Assembly (NCBI GenBank): GCA_020284085.1 | Contig: JACEVL010000336.1 | Location: 503,501-567,500 of the forward strand | Length of the DNA stretch: 64,000 nt | Origin: Aporrectodea caliginosa | Lineage: Eukaryota > Annelida > Clitellata > Crassiclitellata > Lumbricidae | Direction: 5' to 3' | Part shown: in pieces, positions 1 to 11,060 of the stretch | How positions within the stretch are numbered: position 1 is the stretch's first letter | How the letters are laid out: each line of letters begins with the position of its first letter | Position numbers and translations under genes: made by a program | The notes under the pieces: generated by a model | Databases searched by the model: none | What the model saw: the letters and a program-made list of their open reading frames with translations, nothing else | What the model was told of the DNA's origin: nothing

Positions 1-350
1 CAAAACAAAATCAATTGCAGGCAAAACTGATTATGATCGGTGAGTGTCATGGAGATCAGCGATTTATGTTAAACGGTGTTTAACTGTATGTTACGCTTGG
101 CAACCACAATCCTTCAGTCGACTTCACCTTATAAGCATTTCAAAGCCGTTAAGTCTGTAGCGATTAAGGATCCAGAGTTGAACATCTTATGACAACAACG
201 GTCGTTGACGTCCACATAAATTAGTTTGGACACTTCCAACCATTTGTATGGCATAGTACAGCTTATTATTATAGAATTCCTGCTTTTACATAGAAAATGA
301 CCAGTTCATGCGATCACTTACAATCGAGCGAAGCAAAATTTTACCACTGA
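1..350 (-). repeat. old LINE 3'-end block (B block with upstream flank)
   Basis: Read on the minus strand, this holds a B block (about 165-235), preceded by sequence ending in GGCATAGTACAGC and followed by a stretch (about 110-165) that recurs next to other minus-strand B blocks at about 1830-1890, 22130-22190 and 50820-50890. This defines a long, old dispersed repeat. No coding potential is seen. It probably derives from the 3' region of I/Nimb-like LINEs, because the same B block ends LINE copies 1-3. Confidence 0.6.
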
Positions 351-594
351 ACTATGATTGCTGCACCGCATTTCTGCTTTCTCTTATTGGGCGAATAATA
401 CTCTTACAAGAGGTGTGGAATTAGTCTAAAGCCTTAATAGCGGAGGAGAACGACGCCAATCATCCTCAAGGAGTCGTGAAACAAAAGCTACGAAATGTCT
501 CTACTAATTACTGCTTCACACCAGTGGTAAACAAATAATCAAACCACGATTGGTGTAATTGATTGTAACTACTATTAAATAAAAGTAACTTCTT

Positions 595-735
595 TTGCGC
601 CGGTGTCTGATGCACAAGGCATCGACCGATGGCGTAACAATTGCAAGCCATATACAGAAGATCAGTCCAAAAAGACAGAGATGCAGTCTATGGTGTTGAT
701 TTGAAAGAGGTATGTTTTACGTTATAAACAAAATG
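595..735 (-). repeat. CR1-like LINE 3'UTR fragment
   Basis: This contains TGCGCCGGTGTCTGATGCAC followed by AAGATCAGTCC and a GAAAGAGGTA end. The same string of motifs lies directly behind the ORF end of the CR1-like fragment at 54848-55275, so this is a truncated 3'UTR of that family. Further copies are at 20020-20210 (minus) and within 10830-10985 and 18590-18760 (plus). Confidence 0.6.
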
Positions 736-746
736 ATATGGAGTAT

Positions 747-783
747 GTTCAGTCGTCTATAATTATATTATAGACGACTGAAC
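747..783. repeat. perfect 17-bp palindrome with 3-bp loop
   Basis: GTTCAGTCGTCTATAAT is followed by TAT and then its exact reverse complement. All 17 pairs match. It lies between the CR1-like 3'UTR fragment and a LINE tail. Nothing shows a function. It may be the fused ends of a small inverted-repeat element. Confidence 0.85.
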
Positions 784-814
784 AGAACGGACACCTCCTA
801 GTAGCTATCTTTAA

Positions 815-884
815 GGGGCGCTATGTAAGTGGTTATTTTGAATGAATGAATGAATGAATGAATGAATGAATGAATGAATGAATG
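815..884 (+). repeat. LINE 3' tail with (GAAT)n
   Basis: AAGGGGCGCTATGTAAGTG is followed by about ten GAAT units. The CR1/L2-like element at 56262-57073 ends in nearly the same way (GGGGCGCTATATAAATG then GAAT units). This is therefore a heavily 5'-truncated copy of that or a related family. Confidence 0.7.
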
Positions 885-1439
885 GGCTCTTCAAATGAAA
901 CCATAGTAAAAAATCTGTTAACCCAACAGTTCAAAATTGAATTAATAATTTCGAAAATAACGCCATATAAATTCCGTTATTGCTCCAAAACAATTACAAT
1001 TCAACGACTGCACCAATTCGCCGGTTAAAACTGCGCCACTACCCGAATTCTAGCAGTGCCAGTCCCAAGCCTGGAGAAAAGAGGAGGGCACGGCTAATCA
1101 TCACTGTTTAAAAGTGTCGTAACTAACAAATAGGCAGGTAAGGTCATCAGGCTCAATCAAAAAAAATGAGTTATGCCACATGCCATTAGTAAACATTACT
1201 TCTTAAACATTTTTGGCACCATTGAGTGGCCAGTGTAGGACCGTTGACTTTGTGTACGAGAGCGCAGATAAGGGCATGGGTTCTGGCGATTAAATTAACA
1301 AGGTTCAATTAACTTAATTAATTAATTAAAATCAATAGGTTAAAGACATAATATTTTGTCATCAAAGGTCGTTGTAGTCGAAAGGAGAAAATTGTTTTCA
1401 GTTCTCATTTTTTGCGGAAACTTTTCATGTAGTTAAAGT

Positions 1440-2280
1440 GAATCAGAGGATGGATGGATCCACAGTTTAACGGTAGCTTATGACAACATAGGCCGTTGCC
1501 GCCGACAAAGATTATTTTTGGCATATTGCAGCATTAAATGCTTTTGACATATATAGCAACGGTTGTAATCGTTTTAACGGTGTCTAGCGCCACAAACTCA
1601 TTATCTATTTTAATCGACATCTTTCGACTTTCAAGCCGCTGACGTCGAACTTACCTTTCCAGAATAAACGTAATCTCGATATTTATACAGCGCCCCAAAG
1701 AGCTAAGTGGGAGGAACGAGATTAATCGCAGGCGCTCAGTCAAAACAAAATCGATAGACTGGCAAAGTGATCGTGCTTGGTCAGTTTCACTGCGAATAGC
1801 AGTTTTAGCTGCTTGTTACTCTTCGATATCAGAGCATTTCAAGTCGACTTCACATTAAAAGTATTTCTAACCAGTGAATATTGTAGGAATTGGATGGATC
1901 CAGAGTTTAACGACATCTAATGGTGACAAAGACGGTTGACGTCGTCAGAAATTACTTTGCAGGCTCTCACCGTTCCTATGGCAATAATATAGGACCACTT
2001 TCACTAATAGGTCGACTGTCAGGCTTGATAGGTGTATAATTTCGAGGAACAAACTTCGCCAATGTCGAAGAAAATTGCTGAACAGCGAGTTTGCTTTTAC
2101 TTATAGGGTGATGATCAAGATTAAAAGAGGTGCGCAATTTATTTGAATAATTTTTATCGTTCCAGTAGTAGAATACAGAATATTTATTATTTATCCAATG
2201 TTTAATGACATCTTTTAGCAACAAAGGACGTTGACGTCTTTAAAGTTTTTGATGCATTTCAGTTCATTTTGTGTAATGTT
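1440..2280 (-). repeat. cluster of minus-strand B/D elements
   Basis: At least three minus-strand B blocks lie here: 1446-1530 (a D element with the GGATGGATCC end), about 1885-1990 and about 2205-2245. An A-block relic (GGTGTCTAGCG) is near 1577. Between them are conserved flanks such as GCAGGCGCTCAGTCAAAACA (about 1727-1746), also found near 3905, 41565, 48835 and 50725. No ORF of interest. From 2250 to 2900 I see only short partial matches to the same family. Confidence 0.55.
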
Positions 2281-2908
2281 TACCATCAGTTTGGTAGATC
2301 TTTTTTCCGTCTTGAATTCTATTTCTGATAGGATATTGACGACTTCAAAGTTTTTGACGTATTTAGAGTTCATTTTCGAATAATGTTTTTAGAATACAGA
2401 ATGTTGTTGTCGCTTCACTTAAATGTTCAGTATGACACAGTTAATAGAGGTGTGCAATTCTTTTGAACAATGTTTACCACTCCAATGGTAGAATGCAGAA
2501 CAACTCTTCTGTTTTTTTCCTCTAGGGCGATTATCGCACTTAAAAGAGACGAATAATTGTGTTGAACAGCTCTCACCGTTCCTATGGCATAACACAGCTA
2601 ATACAGAACCGCTCTTCTTCTTTCATTAGCTAGTTGCCGTTTAACGACACTGTGTCATACGAAAGATGATTAGCGTCGACCTCTTCCTTTCTTTATGCTT
2701 TGGACTGGCACTGCATGAGTGCGACTTATTGCGGAGTTTTCTCCTTTACTGATAGTAATCTCTAGTATTATGCGATCACTTACAATCGAGCGCAGTAGAA
2801 CGAATGTTGAGACACAATTTAAAGCATAGGGCGAATATCTAACGTAAAATAGGTGTGGAATTATTTTTGAACAATTCTCATCGCCCAGATGGCATAATAC
2901 AATCCATT

Positions 2909-3703
2909 AAAACTAGGGCTGGACATTTAACGCATTATTACGCGATTAATGCGTTAATTAAGTAACGCGATTACAGTTTTAATGCAGTTAACGCGATTGT
3001 CACTGCGCCCAATCATTAATCTTTAAATTAATTGATAAAACCGCTCAGTTTAAATTTCAAACTTTAAGGTAAAAACTTAAAAGTAAAAACAAATACAGTA
3101 AAAGCAGTCTGGCTTTTTTTATTGACTGCGAGCATTTGCAAAGCGCATATTTAACGTAAATACTTAGAGTCGATACCCCCTCAAGTCCGACTCACATCTC
3201 AATGGGGTGAGGGGGTGGCAACAGTCAGTAGGGGAGTGCCTGCTGAGGCTATGTCATCAGTTGTGAAGGTCTTCTGAAGTACCAACTACGCGACAGGCTC
3301 AGCAGGAACCCTGGAAAGCTGGCAAATGGGCGGAATCGCCGCCTTTGATACCGCAAGATAGTGGATATCAGAGCCAGTCCTAAGCCGGAATCGGCTTTAA
3401 GGGAGAAGTGCGAAGGTCGAACGGATGGGTGCAGATACTCCGTTCGTAAAAAAAAAATACGAATGAAAACCAATGCAAGCACTGGACTCCAACGGGCCTC
3501 CGTCCCATGGATCCGATGCAAGCGTTACAATACGGGCCTTCGAACCCATGGATCATGATGAAACATGATGACTCAGAGTCGGTAGAGTAATAATTATTAT
3601 TTTACTTGTTATCTATTGTCACGTGCGTTAAAAATTAATCGCGTTATTAAAAATGTTCTCGTGCGATTAATTTCGATTAAAATATAATCGTTGCCTAACC
3701 CTC
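2909..3703. mobile_element. non-autonomous TIR DNA transposon (tentative)
   Basis: The left end starts TAGGGCTGGACATTTAACGC and is rich in AACGCGATTAA words. The right end, read in reverse, has GAGGGTTAGGCAACGATTA followed by AATCGAAATTAATCGCA. Imperfect ends of this type are known from vertebrate and invertebrate hAT-like and related elements. The 790-bp body has no transposase ORF. I could not find a convincing target-site duplication, so superfamily and borders are uncertain. Confidence 0.45.
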
Positions 3704-3960
3704 ATTTGAGCACTTCAATATATAGCAAAATCGCAGAAATTGAATTTATATCGTTGGCGGACATCGTTTCAAAGGTGTCGAACGAAACCAAAACATCATA
3801 TAATGTTACGTGACATCTTACAGTTATCAGGGCTGCTGACGTCGATCTTTCTTCGCCAGATTTATACATCGCCCTAATAGGTTCGGTTGCGGGATCGACC
3901 TCTTTCACAGGCGCTCAGTCGAAACAAAATCGGTGGGCAGGTATATACAGTCAGAAGCTG
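3704..3960 (-). repeat. minus-strand A and B blocks
   Basis: An A-block relic (CAAAGGTGTCGAAC, near 3770) is followed by a diverged B block and the conserved flank CACAGGCGCTCAGTCGAAAC near 3905. This is the same old repeat as at 1440-2280. Between 3960 and 4325 there is only low-complexity GTCTGTCT-type sequence. Confidence 0.5.
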
Positions 3961-4404
3961 TTCCAGGTAAAGATCCGAAGAGTCAGGTAGGCAGACAGTC
4001 AGTCGGCTATGGAAGATGGTGCTTAGAATAGGAGAAGAAGGGAGAGAGAGATAAGGGGAAGAGGAGGAATCAGAGTTGGGCTTCTAGAAGTGGATTGTCT
4101 CTTACTGTCTCCATCCTTGTCTGTCAATAGGTCTGCTTCAATTCCTGTCTGTCTGTATGCATATGTCTCTCTGTCTGTTTCAGTCGCGATGTACATCTGA
4201 GATATGTATATACATGTGAATATGCTGAATCTTTCCATTCCTTAAACATGCGCTAAATAGATTAACCTAGTTCTTTATTACAGTGTAAACCAGTTTCTAC
4301 TTTACAGTTTCCTTTAGTTGCGCTGTAATGTCATCAGTGGAGAGATTCCCCGATGCTATTCGAAAGGGAGATACGGGCCCCTAATGAAGGGAGGGCAGTT
4401 GGAA

Positions 4405-4500
4405 GGACTATGACCGATCGGACGAGAAGGGCATGACCACGGCCACGTGGACAGCTGCATCGGGTCACGTGGAAGCGTTGAAGGTACTTGTCGAGAAGGA
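4405..4500 (+). pseudogene. ankyrin-repeat-like exon remnant, left arm
   Basis: The plus strand reads KDYDRSDEKGMTTATWT then AASGHVEALKVLVEK, in register with an ankyrin repeat (acidic turn, G-M-T-x-x motif, A-A-x-x-G-H-x-E-A-L, L-V). It resembles the first ankyrin repeat of Sans/ANKS4B-type scaffold proteins, from memory of the family. Stops lie just upstream (about 4382) and about ten codons downstream. A possible acceptor (GGGCAG) precedes it. No other exon of such a gene is visible, so I read it as a captured or duplicated exon. Confidence 0.5.
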
Positions 4501-4922
4501 GTTTGTTAGAGTTAGTGGTTGACAGAGGCTTGGTTTAGGATTAGTAGATTAGAGTGGTTACGTGACAGGAGCTGGTTTAGAGTCAGAAAGAGCTAAACGA
4601 ACACTGTGCGGTTTAGAGTTGCTAATTGGGAGAGTGGTTAATTGGTTAAGCGACGGGTTTGGATCGAAGTTATCAGAGGAAATGGAGTAAATGCCACGGA
4701 TTGTTTACCTTTGAATCATTATTATCGTTGAGGTATGTATGGAAAAATGTTCCTATTATAGCCATAACATAAATATAATATAGTTTCGCCCATGTTCAGT
4801 CTTCGATGAATTTATCGTGTGAGATCCCTTACAACTGAAAATGAAAGCCACGCTCTTATAGTTCTCCTTTAAAGTTGGCGCCACGCCAGGTTAACTATTA
4901 CAATTGTTCTTCTAGCGCCTGT

Positions 4923-5123
4923 TTAAATCGTTGTGATGCTTCGGTCGAACGGCGCTACATCATGCGGCTGGAAACGGTCGTGGGCACGCTGATGTAGCAT
5001 AGATTCGTGCCAGCTAAGCTGAAGCGCTAGGCGAGCTGGTATAGTTAACTGGCGTGGCCAGAGCGTGGCTTTCATTTCGGTTAATGCGATAAATTCATCG
5101 AGCAGCTGTGTTATGGCTGGCAT
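4923..5123 (-). other. short open frame in right arm of inverted duplication
   Basis: This minus-strand frame has 66 codons and includes LLDEFIALTEMKATLWPRQL. The matching part of the left arm keeps related DNA (GATGAATTTATCG and ATGAAAGCCACGCTCT) but not the frame. I do not recognise the protein. It could be another exon of the gene that supplied the ankyrin-like exon, or chance. Confidence 0.2.
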
Positions 5124-5194
5124 TTCGCCCGCCTCTCAACGATAACAGCATTCAAGTATATCCGTAACCACTCCATTTCTCTGGTGCTCGTCCC

Positions 5195-5440
5195 AAACAA
5201 ACAAACAACAGTGGCTCTCCCAATTAACTAACAAACGCTCGACAAACTAACTCTACTCGCATGTTCCTGTCTACAATCTAAACCTCTGTCTACTGGCAAA
5301 CCCTTCATTGCCTTCAGCGCTCCACGTGACCCGATACGGCGGTCCCGCGCGCTATGTCCCGATCGTCGCCTTCCGCCAGGGGCCCATCTCCTTTCGTAGC
5401 ATCGATCTCCACTGATGACGACCACGGCAAGGCTGTGAAA
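5195..5440 (-). pseudogene. ankyrin-like exon remnant, right arm (degraded)
   Basis: On the minus strand the sequence runs from GTCATCAGTGGAGATCGATG through a decayed equivalent of the exon at 4405-4500. It keeps TATCGGGTCACGTGGA, which codes for the S-G-H-V-E part, and then the flank with GACAGAGGTTTAGATT and GTTAATTGGGAGAG. The ankyrin frame is broken by a stop directly after the H-V-E part. Confidence 0.45.
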
Positions 5441-5444
5441 CAGA

Positions 5445-7330
5445 GGAAACTGGTTTACACTATGACAAGAACTGGGTTATTATTTGGCACATTTGGAGAT
5501 GAAGATTCGGCATGACCACGTCATGCCAGCCAGATACGTCGCGACTGGTAACTGAAACAGGCATGAACTTTGAACGGGGAAGCGGGCTATTTGTTGAACA
5601 ATGAGCAGGGGAAGTGAAATCACTAGAAGCGGCTCTGATCTCTTATTCCATAACCGACGACATCTGCCTACCTGTTTCTGATGGAACGCTGCGGCACAGC
5701 ATACCGCCGCCGACCTGTTTCGACTGGCGCCTGTGGCCAGGCTGGAGCGCTGGTGGCGTCAGCGTCAGCAGCACCCTGAAGCACAGCTCGCTGGCCGGAA
5801 CGTGTTTGTGCCAGGCTACAGCGATCGCAATGATGATATGGTGGTACAACGCAAACAATCTTTCACAGACGCTGACCAATAAATGCAATTTGTGGTGAAC
5901 CGAAAGCAATTCCGCATAACTTCCGCAAGCAAACGACCGATAATTCTGAAATTTGTTTCTGGGCTCGGTGATACGCCAAGGCCGATTACGACCGATTGGC
6001 GTTTTCCATTTCCGATTCCATAATTAACCGCTGACTGCGTTCCATTCGACCATTCTGGCCGAACTTCCATTCAATAGTTAATAAATGAAGAGTAAAACAA
6101 AACTCTGGTACGTGCGCTTAGATCATGTCCAATGAAGTTTATGCACTGATAACGTTTGGACGAAACCGATGACATAATAAAAGCCTGACTTTAATCACCG
6201 ACTGTTGACGTTGCGCTGGCCCGATATTGCGAACTTTCAGTGTGATTGCAGGCCAAGCTGGGGCCAGGCTACTATTCTGTATTAATGGTAAAGAAAGGCT
6301 GTCCAAGAAATACTTTTAGGTGACTCGTCGACGATCTGGATCGCCGATTCGATGCTTTCGACCAGTAAAATCGAGCAAAACGATTTGAAGCAATGTCGTC
6401 TAATTATATGGTAGCTCCGCAACCGAGCAAAAGCAGAAAGGACGCTAACAGGTACAGTGTCGCCCAAACGGCAACAGCTACTTAAGAAGGATCGCCGCCA
6501 GAAGGTGAAGAACTGTTCAAAATATTCGTCTCTTTGGAATGCGACAGTAAACTGCTGTGTTCTACATCAACGAAGTCCTTCGCTCGCAGTGCTCATGCAC
6601 TTTCGGCATCAGCTCCATTCGTAATCGCATTTATGAAAGGGCTATATAGTGATTGAATTGTGGAAATTGCACTGTCAGCATCATGCTGGTTAGCTGGCTG
6701 AAAACGACAACAAAACTGCTGTGTTCCTGTGTTCAGAGTGTTTCTTTGCTCAAATCTCACTAAATGGGCGCACGCATTCGCTGAAATTTTCATGCTTTGG
6801 CTAAATTTGTTCCACAAAAATACAAATTATACACCTATTAAGCCTGACAGTCGACATGTTAGTAGTGGTCATGCCGTGAGGCTGACGGGCGGTTCTGAAG
6901 CGTGACATCTTTGTCACCATTTGATGGGTTACTCGGCGCAATGTCTTCGCTGGTTCGTCTGGTCGACGAAAAATGCGATGGCAAACTGCTGTTCGCTGTG
7001 CTCAAGCGACCGAGCGATCACCCCGTCTCGTTTCAGTTTGACTGTGATCAGCTACCGCTTGGCGCTATATCGGATTACGTCAGCGTGAATCGATGCGTAA
7101 TATTTCGTTAAAGCGGTATAACAGTGCTTGACGCAGCTGCTGCCAAAAGCTAATCTTTGGCTGCTGTTCAGCTGGCTGGGGTACTTCGCTTCAATCTGAA
7201 CTCGCAAAAACAGTACTGCGGCAGCACGATGACAAATAACGATTACAGTGGTAATTAAGATTAGTAATTGCTGTTAACCGCCGAACCGCCACCGCCATCT
7301 GCGCTCTCGTACGCAAAGATAACGGTCCCT
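5445..7330. other. unassigned GC-richer block with coding-like patches
   Basis: This block lacks the A/B/C/D modules and looks richer in GC than its surroundings. Short open frames occur (for example 6902-7111 plus, with the run LVRLVDEKCDGKLLFAVLKR), but none is recognisable. The word AAACTGCTGT recurs near 6550, 6714 and 6980, hinting at diverged internal repeats. It could be a decayed gene or the body of an unrecognised element. No function is assigned. Confidence 0.3.
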
Positions 7331-7599
7331 ACACTGGCACTCAATGAGCCATGTTTGAAAGCAATGTTTTAATGGCATATTGGCATAACGGTGGCTGAAT
7401 TACGGCTGCACTACTTGTGGTGACAACGTGCCCTCTCCAGGCTTGAACTAACACTACTGGGTAATGCTTACAATTTCTTTCGCAGGTATGATGCGGAGAT
7501 TGAATATGTTTGGGTATGGCTGGAACTATAGCGTTCGAGTATAATTCAGTACGGAGGCTGTTGGTGGCAGACACTGTGGTTTCATTGAAGAAACTTGAC

Positions 7600-8240
7600 T
7601 CGTCATTCGTTAAAAGGGAAGTTGGATTAATGAAAGAATTTTTGCATTAAAATGAAGTTGGATTAATGGAATTAGGTTTTGCATTGAAATTGAAGTTGGA
7701 TCAATGATGAAAATAGTCTCTTGTGAAACTAGAAGTTTGATTGATGAAAATAATACATACGTAAATAGGAGTTGGATTGATGACAGTAATCATAAAAGGT
7801 CATTGAAAGAAACAAGAATAAAATATGCTAAAATGGAGGTTTATCTGTAGATATCCTGTGGTAGAACTAACGGTAAGTGTAAGATTTCTTAATTGCCCAA
7901 CTTTACATTACTTATTTAGGTAAAAGTTTATTTTAGAGTATATAATTATGGTCATTGCATGGGTTTCAGTGCTGGTCAAACACAAGTTGCACTGATGAAA
8001 AGAATTCTTACTAAATAGAAGTCGGATTGATGAAAATAATCTTTTTAAATGAAAAGAATCTTGCTTAAGTTAAATAGAAGCTGAATTGATAGAAAATAAT
8101 TCTTAATTAAATAAAAGTTATATTGATAATAATAATTCCTGCTTAAAAAGAAGCTGAATTGAAACGAATTTAGGCCTGATGGAAGCAGGATCGATTGGAA
8201 GGATTCTCGCCAAAGTAGAAATTGGATTCATGACAAATAA
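7600..8240 (+). repeat. degenerate minisatellite, about 45-50-bp unit
   Basis: Variants of AGAAGTTGGATTGATGAAAA and AATAATTCTTGCTTAAAT recur at irregular spacing in two groups, 7608-7800 and 7990-8240. Units differ at many positions, so the array is old. It has no coding potential. Confidence 0.6.
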
Positions 8241-8249
8241 TAATGCTAC

Positions 8250-9650
8250 ATGTACAACGGGGAAAATAATCAATACGCTAACCTAACCTTTTACCTTATT
8301 TACGCTTGTAGACGTATACGAGTTATAAAGAACAAGTTAAAAAGAACGATGCACGACAAGGAACTGAAGTCTAACGACATCTAGTGGTCTGTTGTTCATC
8401 CGAATGACTTTCCGGCATTGCTATAGAATCGGGGACCATGAACATAATTAACAAAATAAACAGTTGAATAGGCAGTATACAGGCAAGTATACATCGATAT
8501 ACATCAAGACCACGCTGGTCTTTGTCATTGTTACAATTTAACTTTAAATAGCTCAGTCGCTTTCTAGAAAACTGTTTTCGGGAAATTGGGTTTTTGTCCA
8601 TTTTCAGCGTTTTATGGGAGTCGAGTTGACCCCGTCTACAGGGAATTAAAGATTAAGATCAAACCACAATTATAATTATTAGCAACTCTCTCGTTGACTT
8701 TGCTGCCGTTAATTAAATGTGTTTACCCACTAAATTATATGCACAGAGTTATAGAATCTAACCAGGTTTGGCATTAAAGTAGAATTTCTCCATAATTCGG
8801 TTTAAACTAACATCAGCACAAAATGGCGACGATTAAAATGTTTCGCTACAATGAGAACAGAGTGTAAGTTTCAGGGAGTATATCCTGTCATCTAGCGAAT
8901 ACATTGAACGCGCTGCAACCAAAGAGATTCTAGGCTTATAAAAAAAATACCATTAACAGTCATTTTTCTAAAATTGCTATTTATGACATTTATTAGTACC
9001 TCACACGAAGAGCGTATAGGTAGAGACAGGTTGGCAGATAGGTGAACAGTTTCAGGCCTGAGGTTCCATCACGATGTCGGTTAGCATCGTAAGCGCGTAA
9101 AGGTGTGTCATTCATAAGGCAATTATGATTTCAGTCGTGCGTATATGCAGTCATGTGAAAATTCAGTCACAGGTAAATTATGTCAATCGTAGCCATTTAT
9201 TCATTCAGTAAGACATTCGTCTATAGATTCCGTTGCAGTACATGTATTGAAAGCTTCAGTAAAGGAATTTATCCGCCACTTATGCAGCGCCTTTTTCGAA
9301 CCTCACAAAGGCAATGACCCTCTCTAATCCGCGTAAATCTGTCGATAGATAAGGTCGACCTGATCGGCTCAGCAGGTCGCAAGATGGCGCTAAACCATTG
9401 ATAATACGATTCTCTTTAAACACCTTTAATACGCCATCGGTTGACCACATAAATTTGTCAGTTGCGTTGCTTCTGTCGATAGAAACCTGTTAAAATCCAT
9501 TGGATTAAATGTAAAGTGAGGTTGACGTCAACGGACCTGGCGCCCACAAAGTTTAACTAAACAATGGATACTATCCTTCCAAACAACCCAGTTCGGTGGC
9601 ATTGTATTTTCATGGGGTATTAATATCCGTTTTACCTTTTAACCTGCAAC
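8250..9650. repeat. fragmentary repeats, no gene
   Basis: A minus-strand B relic (TCTAACGACATCTAGTGG) is near 8370. From 9255 to 9440 lies a module (CGCCACTTATGCAGCGCC, then TCTAATCCGCG, then an A-like AAACACCTTTAATACG) whose second copy is at 15745-15915. The remainder is AT-rich without recognisable features. Confidence 0.4.
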
Positions 9651-9654
9651 CGTT

Positions 9655-9782
9655 TTGGTCTAGTCGTTAACATGCTGTTATATCAACTGATAAGTCGGGG
9701 ATTAAAATCCATTGATTTGCTGATGATGATATTTCTGTTCTTCAAGAGGTTTAAAATCGCTATGGATACCGCACAGAGCTCC
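9655..9782 (+). repeat. SINE1 relic (tRNA-derived)
   Basis: TGGTCTAGTCGTTAACATGC resembles an A-box region and GGGGATTAAAATCC a decayed B-box, in the order and spacing of SINE1 at 17711. The copy is diverged and has an inserted GATGATGAT run. Confidence 0.5.
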
Positions 9783-9790
9783 TCTTACGA

Positions 9791-9882
9791 TAATGATCTT
9801 TCTAATCACACAGTGACAGTTAAAGCCAATCAGCTGCTCGCGGGCCGCATTTGGCCCGCGGGCCGCGGGTTGGCCACCCCTG
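9791..9882. mobile_element. hAT terminal fragment next to a C-block end
   Basis: Read in reverse, the right end begins CAGGGGTGGCCAACCCGCGG and continues with alternating GGCCCGCG words, which is a well-known hAT end. The 8-mer TCTTACGA flanks the 92-bp segment exactly on both sides (9783-9790 and 9883-9890), as an 8-bp hAT duplication would. However, the left side begins with a C-block 3' part (ATGATCTTTCTAATCACACA), not a hAT end, so the left terminus is lost or replaced. Confidence 0.5.
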
Positions 9883-10039
9883 TCTTACGAAAGTACTACT
9901 ATCTACCGCCAGTTTGCTATTTCCACAACATTACAATCGATATTGGTGCATTCTACGTTGTCAACTTGTCAGCAACCCATTTTTGCGAATGTGTTGGAAA
10001 GGTACGAACCTCTGTTTTACCTCAATATTCGAGGTGAGC

Positions 10040-10300
10040 TATGCTGTATTGGTTAGACTGCTGGACTGTCAACCGAGAGGTCGGGAATTAAAATCTCCGC
10101 CATGGCAGAAATTTCTGTTGAAATGTCCGCCTCCAGTTGCGCCCCCTAGCCAACACAGCAATACTCAGTACTCTGTCAGTGGAAAGATCGAAGGAGCTAA
10201 TTCGTCTTATAGCCCCTATGCGAAACTATTTACACTGGCTTACTTTTCGTCTTATCAAAGGATTTGTGTCAAATTTAGGCTCATAATCTGTAAAACATTG
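10040..10300 (+). repeat. SINE1 copy (tRNA head fused to CR1-derived body)
   Basis: The tRNA-like head has an A-box region (TGGTTAGACTGCTGGACTGT) and a decayed B-box, followed by CCATGGCAGAAATT. Past 10255 the body reads TTTGTGTCAAATTTAGGCTC then ATAATCTGTAAAACATTGAA. That segment equals the ORF region of the CR1-like fragment at 54987-55275 that encodes FKLGLIVYKTL. The same junction occurs in the copy at 17711. Confidence 0.65.
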
Positions 10301-10315
10301 AAGTCAGGTTGCTAG

Positions 10316-11060
10316 ATGGCGGTATAAGCTGGAGAATACAATGCTCTCCTTAGACACCTTTAACAGGCTTTCCATCGAGATTCTATAAGTCGCGTTGTTT
10401 ATCTGATACCAGCTCTTTCAGGTGCGTTTGAATGTAATAATTATGAGGTCGACATCAACAGCTTTATAATCCACACGGCTGAGCTAAACAATGGATAATA
10501 GTTCATAATTACTACAATGTTAGCAGCCCATTTGGATGGCATTGTATTATTTTTGCGTGAATGCTGGAATGGTATTTATCTCCAGTTTATGTAAAAGCGG
10601 GTATATGCTCTAGTGTAGTGGTTAGCGTGTTGGACTATCAACTGACTCCCTGCGTCTGTTCGTTATACTCAGCCGCTTATGTAATTTCATTGTCAACTTA
10701 AGACTTTTAAAAATTAGGATAGGGTTCAGAGTTTAACGACATCGTGAGGCATCAAAAGCCCTTTTTATCGTTAGAAATTATTTTAAACATTTCTCACAGT
10801 TAGTGTGGCATAATACAGCTCAGCTTATCCACCATAGGCTGCCTCTCTGTCTTAGCGGGCTGATCTTCTGGATTGTGACCCCGCTGTGACTTGCTTTTGG
10901 TGCGCTCTATCGGTTGATGCGTTGTGGTCTAGACACAGGCGCTATAGAAGTTACTTACATCACGAAATATTGCATGAGTTCATGGTAAATATTTGCCATT
11001 GGCTCGTTACGAAGCACCCTCCTCTATAATTATGGAGCCTTTGGTTTCTGACTCTAATTA
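10316..11060 (+). repeat. long composite repeat, paralogous to 18075-18830
   Basis: Order: A block (10350), a second SINE1-like head (about 10605-10690), a minus-strand D element (10720-10830) and a plus-strand CR1-like 3'UTR (10830-10985) with CTATCGGTTGATGCG and GGCGCTATAGAAGTTACTTA. The sequence then has TTGGCTCGTTACGAAG and TTCTGACTCT. The segment at 18075-18830 has nearly the same order, so this is a duplicated composite repeat. 11060-11560 holds nothing recognisable. Confidence 0.6.

Larger units (their letters stand above)
4325..5440. repeat. imperfect inverted duplication, about 0.5-kb arms
   Basis: The left arm (about 4325-4900) and right arm (about 4990-5440) match in reverse-complement orientation at several separated anchors: TCATCAGTGGAGA near the outer ends, ATCGGGTCACGTGGA, GCTAATTGGGAGAG or its variant, TATCGTTGAG, GATGAATTTATCG, and ATGAAAGCCACGCTCT. 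The arms are clearly diverged, so the duplication is old. Each arm carries an ankyrin-like exon remnant. Confidence 0.7.
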
